Assembly: GCF_958295425.1 (NCBI RefSeq)
Contig: NC_081146.1
Coordinates: 4,526,041 to 4,590,040 of the forward strand
Direction of reading: 5' to 3'
Origin: Solea solea
Lineage: Eukaryota > Chordata > Actinopteri > Pleuronectiformes > Soleidae
Length of the DNA stretch: 64,000 nt
This document shows, in pieces, positions 23,564-36,205 of the stretch. The notes under the pieces are model-generated. The model ran no database searches, was not told the origin of the DNA, and saw nothing but the letters and a program-made list of their open reading frames with translations. A program made the translations under genes and the position numbers. Positions within the stretch are counted from its first letter, which is position 1; each line of letters starts with the position of its first letter.

Positions 23564-24979
23564 GGATGATTCAAGTTTTATCAAGTGCGGCTTTATGAGG
23601 TATTGACACATTGTCAAGCACTGACTATGTTACAAGCCTGCAACTTTTTCTAAGAACCAAAGACACAAGCTCTCACTGAACAGAGGGAAAAACAGGTTTT
23701 AGCCAATTAACAAATGACTCAAAAAGCAGGCATAACAAATCTATGCCTTGTTACAGATGATTGTTGATCCCTAATTTTTCCTGAAAATGTATTAAATTAA
23801 AAAAGTCAGTTATTAAACAGCAAAGCTTCTCGGAGAATATTCTTTTGGCTGATTAGACAAAACTGGAAGGTTTTAGCATGGTCCCTTCTGCTCTGTGTTC
23901 ATCGACAGAACAATTAAGGCCTCAAAGTAAAGAACACTATATTTACTGTGAAACATGGAGGGCACTTAGTTGTGTTCTTTGCATGGGGTGCCTTGTATCT
24001 ATGCAGGGCACAATGAAATCTCAAAACGATCTAGACATTCTGGAGGAAAAATACTGCTCAGTGTCGGAAAGCTCAGTCTCAGTCACAGCTCATTGGCCAC
24101 AGGATAATGACCCAAAACACACAGATAAAGCATCCAACACTGGGCTACTGTGAAATCATCCTATATGAATCCTGATCTTAACAGAACATGTGTGGAATAA
24201 TCTGAAAAGTACAGTGTGGAGAAGACACCCTTCAGTCCTGATGCAGCTGGAGCAGTTTGCTCAGGACGAGTGGGACAAACTACTTGTCAGCAGATGCAGA
24301 AGTCTCAGTGGGAGTTACAGAGTTTGCTTTTTGGCAGTGATTTGTGCAAATGATTGTGCACTAAAATATTAAGTTAAGTGTTCGGTGATTTTTGCCTGTG
24401 CCATTTAATATTGTTTTATTTTGTAAAACATTTAGTTGAATCAAAAATCCAAAGCAAAGCCTGATTTGTGTTAAACGTGGAATAAACAACAATGGGAGGC
24501 GAATTACTTTTTATTTTGTGAAGTTATTTCAGAGACAGTTGTGGGCTCTGGCTTTTTATACACCTTTTTGTACACCTGTGAAGTGTTTGTCACATTATTT
24601 CACGGTTAGACAGTCTTTTCTGCCTGGTAACTGACGTTTGTAAACCACAAACTCTCCTGCACCAAAGTCATTTTTAGCTACCAGGCAGCAGTGGATGTAT
24701 CATTCTTGTGTGCTGTGATGTAAAATCAGTGATTTTCTCTATGGGTTTTGGTGAAGGGGAGTGACAGCTTTATAAACATTGAGTCACTATATCATATCGA
24801 CTTAAACAGGTTACAACAAATAAACAAAATAGACTTTTGTTTAGTGACTAAAATCAGTTTTTCCTTATGTCACTGCTGTCATCCATGTATGTCCTGGGCT
24901 GGTTCTCAGAGACGGTGTTGTGCATGCTCAGTGGTTTCAAAAAAAGCTACTATCAAAACACCCCGAACTATCCCTTTAA
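23558..24979. mobile_element. Dispersed MITE-like family, copy C, split by a Tc1-like pseudogene
   Basis: The ends are tttaagggat (23558-23567) and atccctttaa (24970-24979), near-complementary. Family phrases lie on both sides of an unrelated transposon: ggttttagccaattaac near 23695 and gatgtaaaatcagtgatttt near 24717. The copy is therefore continuous apart from the insertion of about 23770-24560. Confidence 0.6.
23870..24560 (+). pseudogene. Tc1/mariner transposase pseudogene
   Basis: The strongest signal is the peptide QDNDPKHT (24100-24123), a hallmark of Tc1-family DDE transposases around the second catalytic aspartate. It is followed by a decayed VWNNLKSTVWRR-like stretch (24188-24225), equivalent to the W..LK segment before the last catalytic residue. 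Upstream, a frame reading CMGCLVSMQGTM also fits the family. Stops and frameshifts break the gene and the 5' half is absent. It differs from the Tc1 deletion derivatives elsewhere in the window. Confidence 0.7.
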
Positions 24980-25799
24980 AAGTAAACTCATGTTAGTTCC
25001 CTCCATGTTGTGGTTTTGTTTTGATGAGACTACAATCAGTGCACCTGTTGCAGTGCTTCAGGTAGATGTATTACTTATTTTAAAGGCCAGTCCAGCTACT
25101 GGACCTTCATCTAAGTTTATGAATAACATTCTGGATCTCTTTGTCTAAATGATATATATTTTTAATGATTTCTAAGAGTAAAGCAGAGTTCCAGCTTCCG
25201 CTTTATTCTGCCTTTTGTCGATTCTCTAGTATCATGCTGTGTAGGGTGCAGTGCAGTGCAGTGCTGCCTATTGTTCACTTTAACTGTACTACCCACAAGA
25301 ACAGAAATACCCTCTGGGAACACACATCCAGTCTCACACACACACACACATCCAGTCTCACACACACACGCACAAGCTCACACAATTTTTCATCCTTTCG
25401 TACGCACAACCAATCGCAGATCAACACACAGATGCACACAGCACATTCAAACTCTCCCTCGCTCTTCCTCCCTCGCTCACTCCGCCACACAAGCACACTC
25501 CCGAGGAGCAATATTTAAATCTCCTTCTATTTGTATTGGGAACAGAACAAAGATATTCTTCAGACCGAAGCAAAATGTGTTTTCTCGCCAGCATCAGCAA
25601 TTCTGTTTTTAATGAGTTGGAGGAGAAGAGGGGCAAGTGGAAGCGCTTAGGTATCAGTAAATATATAAAAAAAAATATCAAAAGAAAAGGAGATGAGCAA
25701 GTTCCTCAGAAGTGCAGGAACTCGTGTCATTGTTGTCCACTTATTGCAATGTCACCTTTGAATAGTGTGGCAGTGTCAGCGCCATACTAAGCACATGGT
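24980..25799. other. Intergenic with a (CA)-rich patch
   Basis: No gene is seen. Interrupted (CA)n sequence at 25325-25500 produces spurious open frames on both strands. Confidence 0.4.
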
Positions 25800-26060
25800 G
25801 GACTGTGGCATTTGATTCCCGAGATTGTGCCTCCCTCTCACGTTCTCTCTCTGCCTCAGTATCAGTTGCTGGGATGTGATTAGTAAACCACGGGCAGACA
25901 GTGATAGGGAGGTGTTTATATCACCATTCTAATCTGGAGCCCCAGGAAAAATGGCCCCTCCTCCTTTTTTCTCTCAAGCATCCTTCATTGTACTATAGTC
26001 CTATATTAGAATTGGATTAATTTATGTGAAAGGGGCCGTTTACAGTGAGGAGGCATAGTC
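25800..26060. promoter_or_regulatory. Candidate regulatory block
   Basis: Non-repetitive sequence with gatgtgattagtaaacca, a SOX-like cattgt (25987) and ggattaattta near 26013. There is no coding potential. Conservation has to be tested. Confidence 0.3.
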
Positions 26061-27548
26061 ACTTCATTCAAGTCTATAATTTCCCTTAGTGCTGCACTTA
26101 GAGTGTTTTAGCTTATTTCAGTTTATTGTTTTTGGTTTGGTGGCTCCAAATAAATACAGTTTTGGTTAAATGCACAGTGTGTAATTTCTGCTACTAGAGG
26201 TCTCTCAATCAAATAAATAAATAAAAATAAAAATAAATAAATAAATGCAGCAAATGACAATTTTTGATCCATCAGTGTCAAAAATAGGATGACAATGATG
26301 TTGTCTTAAAATGAACATAACCTTGAATAGGAAATGTGTATTTCTTTGGATTTTAATGAAGATATGTTACATGTTTTATTCCCTCTGGTCAAAAAACCCA
26401 GTTAATCCTGGGTATGAATTATTTTTCACCACTGGAAATGTGTTAAATGTGTATTTTGGCAGGAATGCTCCATTTCCAGTACAACGCTACGACATGCATT
26501 CATTTTCCAGCCTCTTGACTAGCCATTGGCATTAATGTTTGTATCGATCCTAATTTTTATCTAAATGATTGATCAAAAGAGAGACTGAACTCAAAAATGC
26601 AAAATAGTAACCATCATGCATCATCACTGAGAACTATGGTGTTGTTGTTGTTTTTGTGGAGTTTCTATTCCCTGACTTGTTTTTTTTCCGCCATGTCCTG
26701 ACGCAGGGGCAGGGGAAAAAAAAACCCACAGGGTGAAACAACCACTGGCAATGAGAATGGTATTAATGACCTTTTTTTTTAGCTGTTTAAAAAAACAAAG
26801 CAATTTTAGTGTTAAAGAGGCTCAGTTCTCACCCTGCATTGAACTCATAAACAGCCATATATTCTTGTTCTCTTACCATTTCTTTCCTAAACACCTGGGA
26901 GTCAATTACACTTTCTCTAGGAGAAATATTCCAGCAAAAAAAAGTGTTTGGAATAAAAATAAAGAAAAATTAGCATTAATATCTAAACACAGAAAATGAT
27001 CACACTAATGTTTTGTTTTGTCCTAATGGCATGTTGTGAATGTTGGTTTGGTTAAACTCTTTGTATTTATTATTATTATCCATTAAAATTCCTGCAACTT
27101 ATGAGAAGAACAGCAAAGTATTTGTATTCCATCTGTATCATATGGAGAGGGGCGCCGCGAAGTGGGAGATGCTCAGGTTGAGAGAGTGTATGTGTGTATG
27201 TGTGTGTATGTGTGTGTGTTGAGGGAGAGAGGCCCGAGCGATTACTCAGGCCTCTGAGAAGCCCCTGTCTCTTGCTTCTGGTACTTTTGCTGCACTGATA
27301 AGCGTGAGCCCTGTCAGGAGGAAGGTAGATGCGCCACTTAAGGATTCCTCTCTCATTTTGTAGTCATTTTGTCTCTCTCATTTTGTAGTCACACTTACAC
27401 TTTAATTAAAGAGAAAGAGCAAGAGAGAAAGAGATAGTCCTGCAATGAGCTGATGCTATCAGGCAAGGGGCCAGGCAGGTAGAACCACAGGGGGATGAGG
27501 GGCTACGTCCTGGCCTCCAAACAGTGTATTTGGTGTATGTGTGTGCTG

Positions 27549-27597
<49 letters not shown>

Positions 27598-27649
27598 GAG
27601 AGTGAGTATGCACAAAGCGATTTACGTTGCTCTCCTAGCTAAACAGCTG
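26061..27649. other. Intergenic; MITE fragment and microsatellites
   Basis: A left-end fragment of the 10705 MITE family lies near 26168 (gcacagtgtgtaattt), followed by (AAAT)n at 26212-26245. A (GT)n tract lies at about 27554-27582. No gene is seen. Confidence 0.4.
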
Positions 27650-27800
27650 TAGCGAGGCTGCTATCAGATATTTATAAGCGGCTCATGAATATGGATGGGC
27701 GGCAAGATGGGACTGATGTTTGTCCTCTAAGAGGGGATGAAAGGAGAATGTGCTCTCTTCCCTGAGAGACACAGTCATGGCCGCGCACAGAGCAGAGGAT
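27650..27800. promoter_or_regulatory. Weak candidate regulatory block
   Basis: Unique-looking sequence includes gctatcagatatttataagc and ctcatgaatatggatggg. The latter is one base from the POU-dimer pattern seen at 53296. There is little else to support function. Confidence 0.2.
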
Positions 27801-28057
27801 GGGAGCTGTGGATTGGGAGTAAGACAGAGATTAGGGTGGGTGCTGGTGGTTCAAGACAGATGGTAAAATTTAATGAAATGTGATTTGGATACTCACGGCA
27901 AAGTATTTCCCTTATGGGTTTGTAAAGCAGAAAAAAAATTCAACACTGTCGTTAGTGCAAGTGTGGATTCTTGCTATCATCCTCCTACGTTGTCCATTCA
28001 ACATTATCACTGCATGTTGAATGTTCTGATGCTTGTGTTTACACTTACTGTACCAAC

Positions 28058-28971
28058 CCCCTTTATTAGATACATCTGTTCAACTACTTGATAAAGCAAA
28101 CATATAATCAGCCAATCACATGGAAGGACTGCAGGAGAGTGAATGGTTCACACATGGATTTTTAAGATATGGATGGATGTGTTTAAAGCTGGTGCACAGC
28201 ACAGTCAGAGCTGACTATGTGTCACACACAACCACATAAGGTGACTTTATTAGTCCACATGGGGCTATTCATCGCCTGCTTTTTACCAATCCACTAATAG
28301 TATACTTCCTAGAACTGAGCAGTGGGCAGCCACAGAGCCTTGGTCAGGAGCATTACCCTAACCCAGCAGCTGCTCAAGTTCAAACCAAGTATCAGAATTT
28401 AAATGGTCGATGCTGCCAGATGGGCTGGTCCAAAGTATTTTAGAAACTGATGATCTACCTGGATTTTCCGGAAACCATCCTAAGGGTTCACGGAGAATGG
28501 TCTGAAAAAGAGAAAATATCCAGTGAGCAGCAGTTCTCAGAGCAAATGAATGCTCTAGAGATCGTAGGAGAATGGACTGATTCAAAATGATTGAAAAACA
28601 CACTGAACCTTGAAGCAACAGCAGTGTGTACAGCAAATGCAGAGGTTCTCCTCCTCAACTCTGGAGTAAAGACCGTCGGAGTAAATAATGAAAACAGTTT
28701 CTCTCCAGTTGTCTGCATTTTTATATGTAACATTGGCTCAATAATGCGCTACCTAACCCTAACCCAAAGTTCAAACGCTGTAACCATATAATAAACCCTC
28801 AGTGGTTTACAATTCATTCACTCAATTCATACTACCTTCAGTTTGTTCGCTGGCTGAGAGGCTGAGAGGCTGAGAGGCTATTCACTCAGACTGAAAGAAG
28901 AGCGGACTCCTGCTGTGAGACTGCAGGTGTCACTGAGAGAGAGAGAGAGAGAGACAGAGACAGAGAGAGAC

Positions 28972-29008
<37 letters not shown>

Positions 29009-29340
29009 AGGACTACAGCTCGTCATTAAACTGTGACCAACATGGTATAAATGTTGCTTCTTTACATGTTTGTTGCACAGGTTTGATAGCGGAGCATTTA
29101 CGTCGATATTGTGTACAAACACTAACGAACAACAACGTTCACCTCCCGGCGCTTCTGTGTGCTGCTGTATTTTACATGATTTCAAAACTAACTTTTAAAC
29201 ACAGCAACTTTCTGAACCATTCAAATCTGGCAAGGTAGTTAATAACACATTTTCCTGCGGGGAGTCAAAGTCAAAAGAGGTATTTGTATGTCTTTACACA
29301 CACCATAAGTGTCCCCTGTGTCTAATAAAGTAGCCGGTGG
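28058..29340 (+). mobile_element. Tc1-like transposon remnant with insertions
   Basis: The left end is ctttattagatacatctgtt. Internal family sequence is recognisable at 28370-28590 (gctcaagttcaaaccaagt, then gagaaaatatccagtgagca). The right end is gtctaataaagtagccgg (29317-29335). The copy is broken by about 230 bp of unrelated sequence near 28140-28370 and by the dispersed element at 28600-29270. Confidence 0.65.
28600..29270 (+). mobile_element. Dispersed element, copy 2
   Basis: This is colinear with 20735-21650 (see that entry) and lies inside the Tc1-like remnant, so it inserted later. A (GA)n tract at 28934-29007 has expanded within it. Confidence 0.5.
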
Positions 29341-29344
29341 TATG

Positions 29345-29346
<2 letters not shown>

Positions 29347-29390
<44 letters not shown>
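29347..29390. repeat. (TA)n microsatellite
   Basis: A pure TA tract directly following the Tc1-like right end. Confidence 0.9.
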
Positions 29391-29395
<5 letters not shown>

Positions 29396-29569
29396 GTATG
29401 TAATAATGTCTAAATAAATACATGTTTCTTTCAATTTCATGTTTGTATGGATGGACAGTTCCTTTGGATGTGTGAGTGTGTTGTACTTGTGGTTTAGAGA
29501 GTGCTCAGTGCCTGAATTTAAATGCACATATTTTCCGGTAGTGAGGATGAAAACATGCCTTCTGCCATT

Positions 29570-29975
29570 TCTAACCACAATCATGACCTGCCGGCCAAAA
29601 GGAAATTAGGTAAATTCAGAGCTAAACGTCTTTGCCATTGTCACAGTGAATAGCAAATGTCCTTGTCCACAGCGGTCATTCTGATTCCCAGCAGCAAACA
29701 TTTGGTCAGGGACATGCATAACTGACCTAAGTGTCCACATTAGAGGTCACCACACTGAGAGACAGGACGGCCAACACAGGGGCAAGCAGCAGCAGCAGTG
29801 CTGTACTACAATGTACCTTTCAATGCTAATCACTGAGTCATCTATCAGAGCTAATACATGGGCGCTAAGCAACCTGTACATGCATTAGCCCACCCCAATT
29901 ACCATAATGGGTTGGTTTTTTAATATGGCTAATAGGCTGGCACGACCTTGCCCATTCACTCAGCAGGTACACACA
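29570..29975. promoter_or_regulatory. Candidate conserved enhancer block
   Basis: About 400 bp without transposon or simple repeat. It contains ggaaattaggtaaattc, a SOX-like ccattgtca (29635), gcaaacatttggtca, caatgctaatcactgagtca, agctaatacatgg, gcattagcccaccccaatta with ccataatgggttgg, and ttaatatggctaatagg. Homeodomain cores are clustered over 29825-29935. It is a strong candidate by eye; proof needs alignment with other fish. Confidence 0.45.
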
Positions 29976-30469
29976 CCCAGTCGATGTGAAATGGACATAT
30001 TTAGAGACTAAATGAACATTAGGGACTTTGAGCTGTTAAGGGTCCATAGTTATGGATCGTATGGGAAAAGAGAGGGATGGATGGATGGATGGACAGATGA
30101 AAAACAGGGACATTTGTGGACAAAAGTCAATAAAGGGAGAGGGAAAAGGTCAAAGCGGTGATGTATGCAAAAGAGAATGAATATTATTGTCGCTTTTTTC
30201 TCTTTGGTGAATGCAAAACACCAAATGGTTGTTTTACAGAGTAAAGATTGGACTTGGACATGTCTGAATGTGCTGGTGTAGGAGTTCCCTGTGGGCACCA
30301 CTGGGAAGTACGTCAGTGTGGGTGCTATGTAGTACTGGGAGGGTGCATGGGCAGAGAGGAGGAGAAGGGGCAGAATCTGAAAAATGTGCCTCCGCAGAAC
30401 CCCGGGGGGATTAACATTTTGGTTTTCTCTGAGCCTTTGTAGTCATGGACAAATGATCCCAGGAGTCGG

Positions 30470-30900
30470 ACAATAATGTTTTTATGGGACTCTAAATGTT
30501 GAGCTCAACAAGGTCATTGTGGGAGTGTAATGACCAACACGTGGCCAGGCTTGAACTCCAGCGGCCTTGCAGTTGGTCTGAGGGGCAGTGGGGAGGAGAA
30601 GAGAGGAAGCAGGGAGGAGAGGAGGTAGGAGGAGAGCTGGGACTCACCACTCTGTGTTTCTCTCCAACAAGCCCTCACTTTGTTCCTCTGGGACACAAGA
30701 GCCACTCTGAACATAAAGTACCTAGATGGCCAAAGTTGACCAGGCCGAGCCAGACTGGGTCTCGTAAACTGAGCCAAAGAGATAATGTTTCCCTGAACGT
30801 AATCTGCGCCTGTTTGCCCACGTCCTGGCATCATGTGAACAATAACCCCTTCCTCCTTCAAACAAGGTCTCTCTTTGGACATGTCGGGCTTTTACTGTCT
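30470..30900. promoter_or_regulatory. Candidate regulatory block
   Basis: Two unique segments, 30490-30590 and 30760-30890, flank a purine-rich gaggagg tract. The second includes gaacgtaatctgcgcctg and gtgaacaataacccc, with a SOX-like aacaat. There are no coding features. Confidence 0.25.
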
Positions 30901-31513
30901 GTTGTTGCCCTGTGTGTCTCTGTGTGGGTCAGAGCTGAGTGGTTTATCTGTTTGTTCGTCAGGATAAAGGTCTTCACTGTAGTCTGGCCGTCCACTTCAC
31001 TGTCAGCAATAAAAGAAAGAAATGGAGGCTCAGCATGTTAGTGATAATTACTGTTAACAAACAAAAGTTTGAATTCATCGTTGACGATGTTTAAGATTTA
31101 TTCTTACACTTTCAAATATTGTGTAGCGTGTGTTTGACATGTGAGCTGTGTGGACATGTTTTAAGACAAAGGAAGAGAAAAGGCAAAAGAGACGAGTGTC
31201 ATTTTTCTCAAAACAATCTACTAACTGATATTGGGTTCAGAAAAATACTTGAGGCTGTGACATTGGCATTTAAAGCATCGTTAAATCATCAAATTTAACC
31301 ATAAACACAGTACAAAATCAAGAGTTAACTCAGCATCAATGCAAGCCCTGTACCTGTTACAAGGTGATCATAGCAGAGGGTTTTTAACATCCAGTCTGCT
31401 GCAGAGCCGTTTTAGTTTGGTAAATGAAAACACCTTAATGCTATGTAATAACATAAGATTTTGTTCCCTGGTGGGGAACCCAATGTCCTAAGCTATTAGG
31501 ACATTGGGCAATA

Positions 31514-31797
31514 TTCATCCATTCATTTTCAACTGATTTTTCCTCTTGAGGGTCCGTTGTGGGAGCAGGAGTCATCCCAGCTGACACAGGACAAAAGGCC
31601 GGGTACACCCTGGACAGGTCACTGGTCCATCACAGTGCCAACATACAGAGACAAACAAACATTCACTCTTACATTCACAGCTATGGTCAATTTAGTGTTA
31701 ACCTGACCCCCAGTCTGCTTGTCTTTGGACCGCGGGAGGAAGTCGGAGAACCCAGAGAGAGAACCCACATGGACACATGTAAAACCTGCAAACCAAA
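31514..31797 (-). mobile_element. SINE, 5'-truncated copy
   Basis: Reverse-orientation family sequence: atcccagctgacacagga, ccgggtacaccctggacagg, ggaccgcgggaggaa. It lacks the tRNA-like head found in the copy at 16351. Confidence 0.7.
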
Positions 31798-31879
31798 ACA
31801 CTGATATATGATGCCCATTTTTCGGCTGATATATGTTTTTTCTTTTTTCCTAGTTTATTAACATAAATCTCCTTTGTCT

Positions 31880-32050
31880 CATAATCCTGACAGCCACATG
31901 GTGAAGAGATGGACCTGTGGCATGTGTGTGTTCCTCTGAGGCTTCTTGCGTCTCGGTCCCCAGAGTCTGTTGTTGAAAAGGGCCGGTGCACGGAGCTAAT
32001 CAATAGATCAATCGGAACATTTCCACTTCAAATCAATTACACCACGGCTT
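31880..32050. promoter_or_regulatory. Candidate regulatory block
   Basis: Unique sequence with gagctaatcaatagatcaat (31994-32013) and caaatcaattacacc, an array of TALE/homeodomain-like ATCAAT cores in about 50 bp. No repeats or coding sequence are present. Confidence 0.3.
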
Positions 32051-32439
32051 CCTATTCTTCTTTGTTCCTTTGTTTCAATAGATTTGACCTGCTACCTTCA
32101 CTTCTCTGCTGTTTTTGTTTAAATCCTGCTCCACATATGTCTGTCCTCTGTACAAATTGAGAGGTTTGGGAACTGGGCTGTGTTTTATGTTTTCTGGACA
32201 AGAAAAGTACATTTAGTATGGATGTAGCCTTTGTTTTGCTTGTATTAATATTATAAATACATGTTTCATGTTGTTGATGCTTCCTTTGGTTTTCATTGTG
32301 ACACAAATCTGTCATGGTATCTATGCATCCACTACATTTAAGGACACATTCATATACATTCACGCGTGCTATATGTTTACATACAGAGTCATTTTGACAC
32401 TGAACAAAATTTCCGCTCCGTTTACAGAAGGGGAATAAT

Positions 32440-33175
32440 GGAGAGGCAGAGAAGAAAGATTGACACAGAGAGGGAGATGGAGAATACGCGATGAAGAGGG
32501 CACATTGTTCTCTGGCCTGCACGCATGAGCTTCTTGAGCTTGTTGAATTCCAGCCATTCAGATGACTGGGGTGCGTAGGCCAGGCCTCCAACGCGTTTCC
32601 CCGTCACCATCACAACAGTTGCCATTCATGAGGCTCTGCCGGCTGTGGGGACATCTGCACCACAACCCTTGTCACTTCAGCGCCCCAACCCTCCCTCCCC
32701 CCTTTGATTGCCACACTCATCCCTGCTGAAGCAAACATACACACATACACGCACACAAACACTGACACACGTATGCGCACATACTCCTAACTTCTCCTGC
32801 CAAAATGCCAGCGGAGAGAATCAGAAGGGCATCAGAGATGGCTGTTGTCTGCATACGCCCATGCACGGTTTTGTGTGAATGGGACCCAAGGGTGGGGAGG
32901 TCTCTGATACCGCAGGGTGCTGACCGAGGCGGCACATAGCTTGGCCCTCCTGGGTGTGTCACGATGCTCGGAGGGTTAGGCGGGTGACAAACCCAAGGTT
33001 TTCAACCAGAGCGACCCGCTTGGCATTCCCTGCGGCCTTGTTACACCACAGTGACGTGGGTGGCCCAGGTGACCTTTGAGCCTGTGGAGGGCTCTCGCAT
33101 GTGTTCATTGTGCCACACGCTATCACTTTCACACATCCACAAAGTATGAGTCCCACTAAGTCCACAGTGTCCAAA
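32440..33175. promoter_or_regulatory. Long candidate regulatory region
   Basis: Two low-repeat segments (32500-32640 and 32800-33170) lie around a (CA)-interrupted stretch. They are richer in GC than neighbouring desert, for example ccaaggttttcaaccagagc near 32993. No coding exon is visible on either strand. Confidence 0.25.
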
Positions 33176-33789
33176 CTCAAGACAAAGCACTCTGTTTACA
33201 GGCAAAAAAAAGTAAGTTATTCAGGTCATTTGTGAGTTCTGCAATATTCTGTGATATTGACAACAATAAATAATAAAATAATAAAAATTTGCTTATTTGT
33301 AGTTGTTTTTTGTTGTCAATGAAAGACACGTTGAGGAAAAGGACTCAATAAGGACCAGGTCATAAATACGGCTTTACAGTTTCTGCATCCATGCATGCAC
33401 ACACCATCTCCATTTCAGTAGCAGCGATTTCTCACCAGGAGTTCACCCTCACCTGTGTGTCCTTGTAGACTTTGAGTGCTGTGTTGTACATGTGTGGGCA
33501 CCAGTGGACTTCCTCATATAACCTTGAGCTTCTTCATTGTCTCGATTGGACTGCAAAGTGTGTACAATCTTTGTGGACTCAAGCTGGAGTTGCACATTGG
33601 GGTCATGCGGACCACGACAGAATTGGGTGGATGATGAAATTATTATCACACAGACCCTTATGGACCTATGCCTACACACAGAAAGTATGATCCGGTCCAA
33701 ACTGGAGTTCCCACTGCAATCTGGTCAGAATTCATAGATAGTAAACTATATTTATCAAAAAAACAAACGTAAATCAATCTTTGATATGC

Positions 33790-34210
33790 AGCCTTTCTCA
33801 AACTATTCCATGGTTAATCAATTCATTTTATTTCATGATCAAAAAAGTTGCCCCCTCGGCCGCGTCATCCTGGTGCCAGGCCCGGTTCCCATTCATTCAT
33901 GTTATTTCAAAGTTGGCTCTTCTGCTGGTATTTCACTCCATTGGGTACTGGGCGTTAACGCAGAGGTTTGTTGGATAAACATTCAACGCTGAGTAGGAGC
34001 TCCAAGCATCACTGTTATTGTTACAGCTTAATGCCATGCAGTAGCATTGTTGTTTTGCAGCAATCAACACATACATATGTAATAAAGCTGAGAGGCAGCA
34101 ACACAATACGAGCTATTGTAACGCCCAACTTAGATCAGCACAAAGGTCCCTACCAGTCTAGATCGAAGCCGACACTAACTTTGCATAACTGTTTTCCATG
34201 ACTGGAAGGA
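33790..34210. promoter_or_regulatory. Candidate enhancer with SOX-like site cluster
   Basis: SOX-type motifs cluster within about 130 bp: ttattgtta (34015), cattgtt (34045-34051), acaat (34103), attgt (34115) and acaaagg (34140). The region is free of repeats and lies about 15 kb downstream of pou3f1 on the gene's own strand. The mouse Oct6 Schwann cell enhancer, known to be SOX10-dependent, also lies downstream of the gene at a roughly comparable distance. Equivalence is a hypothesis only. Confidence 0.35.
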
Positions 34211-35859
34211 CTGGAAACAGCTGTGTCCTAGTCGAGAGTGCAGACTCACATGACTTACATGTTACCTGCATTTGTCATAGTATCTGAAGTCATCTCTTGT
34301 GTGTCGGCATTTTTGTGAACGATGAGAGATGATGGATGGTGACGAGAGTTCAATCGAGGGGAGGACAAGAGGTGACGGGACATTTTGGAGTGACTGCAAA
34401 GATGCTGTGGTGTCTGTATGTGTGTCTTTGTATACATGTGAGTTCATACGGTGCGTATGTGTGTGTGTGTGTGTGCGTGCTTCTAAGGGCAAACGTCAAT
34501 GACTGTGTCAGGGGTGAGTGATAACCGTGGTCTTTTCAGCTCTGCAGGGCGGGTCAGGCGGATGTGATGGATGGTTAGGAGTCTGGCCCTCTTCTTCACG
34601 CCTCTCTCCAGGCCAGTGTCTGGAGAGTTGGGCTGGGGTGGAGAGCTGAAAGGGCTGGGCAGGCTGGGTGGCTGGGGGGCGATTATGTCTGGCCCTCATT
34701 AAACAAAGGTTGTCTGGTCAAAAAAACAAACGGTATCAACGGTACTTTCTAGGCAAAGATTAATTGAATATAATAAACTCTGTTAGTTGGAGAACACTAA
34801 AAAGTCTGAATGAAGCTGTTTGTTGTTCAGTGAACATCTGAAGTTACTCTTCAGTAGTTTTGACATTCACTGCCTACGGATAAAAAAAAAAGCTTGAGAT
34901 TTGTATGATATCTGTTTTGTTGTACAGTAAAATCTTCAACTATGTAACATGATACAATATGAATGAAAAGCAGGCCCAGCTGATTCAGAATATTTCCCAT
35001 TAAAGAGACGTTTTCAGACTCAGGAGAACAGAAAGTCCAAAAAACAAAAAAAAGGCACCTTGCACTTCACAGTATGAACTCTCTGTTATTAACTGTGTGC
35101 TATAGGAAAACAGCACTTTAACCAGAGCACCAAGTTTTATAATACAAAGTCTTTGTTCTCCATGTCTACTTTTGATTGTCTTTGATTGTCTATTTTCCAT
35201 TTTGTGTTCTATGCTCATTAAAGGTCAGTCATTTATTGGCATTAATTAATTGATGCAAAATAATTGAATTTTGACAGAGGTTGTCTTTCCATGGCCAGAA
35301 CTGAATCTCTCCCCTTCCGTGTTTGAAGGCTCTGTTTTTTCAGGCCCAGGCAGCCTCACAGAGGGGCAGTCAGCAACCAATACCCCAGAGAGGAGCTACA
35401 GTAACTTGCCTTGTGTCTTTTCTCAATCTTCAAACGCGGGGGAGACAGAGACAGAGGGAGGGAGAAGCAACAAAGGCTGATGTGAAAGACCACAAGGCCT
35501 TTGCACACCCAAGCTCACTAATTGACGGTTGTGGGGAGTGGAAGAGAAGTGAAAGCCACCAATCCCTGCTTACACATTCAAATATCCATGCACAAATACA
35601 TAAGCACATACATTTCTAAGGAAATAGCACATATTTTAAAAAGATGTTGGATTTTTTTTAATATCCATCATTTCCCTTTTTATGTCTTTGAAGCTGTCAT
35701 ATCTGTAGTCCTGTTTTTCCCCCTCTATGATCACTTAATAAAACAGCCTCTGCAGGGACACATGAATGTGTTCAAGCTCTTTGGCTCATATGTGGACACA
35801 AGTAAGAGAGAGGTCCAATTTGCTGCTTTGTCACTGGTTTAGTAAAAGCAAACTGAAGG
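34211..35859. other. Intergenic; nothing strong recognised
   Basis: A short (GT)n lies near 34458-34476. An AT-rich homeodomain-core run, ggcattaattaattgatgc, lies at about 35239. There is no gene. Confidence 0.35.
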
Positions 35860-36130
35860 CCTAGGGCCACTATTTAATTGCTTTAGCCATGTGCACCAAA
35901 GAGGTGTCTCACCAATTAATCCCCTCACTGGTGGAGTGTTGTGTCCCACGCCTGCACACCCTGGCAGCGCTGTCCCGCAGGGGGAGAAGTGGGTAGGGTG
36001 GAAAGGAAGGAGAGACACATGGAAACCCCGACCGACCAACAATGGATACCAAATCCACACCATCACCATCCCACCATCCCCCCATTCAACATCAATGGAT
36101 CACCTTTCATCTGTATATGCAAGCTAGCGA
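35860..36130. promoter_or_regulatory. Candidate regulatory block
   Basis: Unique sequence includes actatttaattgctttagcc and caccaattaatcccctcac near 35910. It is followed by a CCA-rich stretch and then (CA)n at about 36166-36200. Confidence 0.25.
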
Positions 36131-36162
36131 GCTGATTGCAGTGAGTGTGAGATTCAGTCTGC

Positions 36163-36205
<43 letters not shown>

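Noticed and set aside
28751..28764. Telomere-like taaccctaaccc
   Set aside because: Only about two units are present, inside a dispersed element; no interstitial telomeric array.
30496..31041. 181-codon open frame on the + strand
   Set aside because: No recognisable protein, no splice context, and it spans a purine-rich simple tract.
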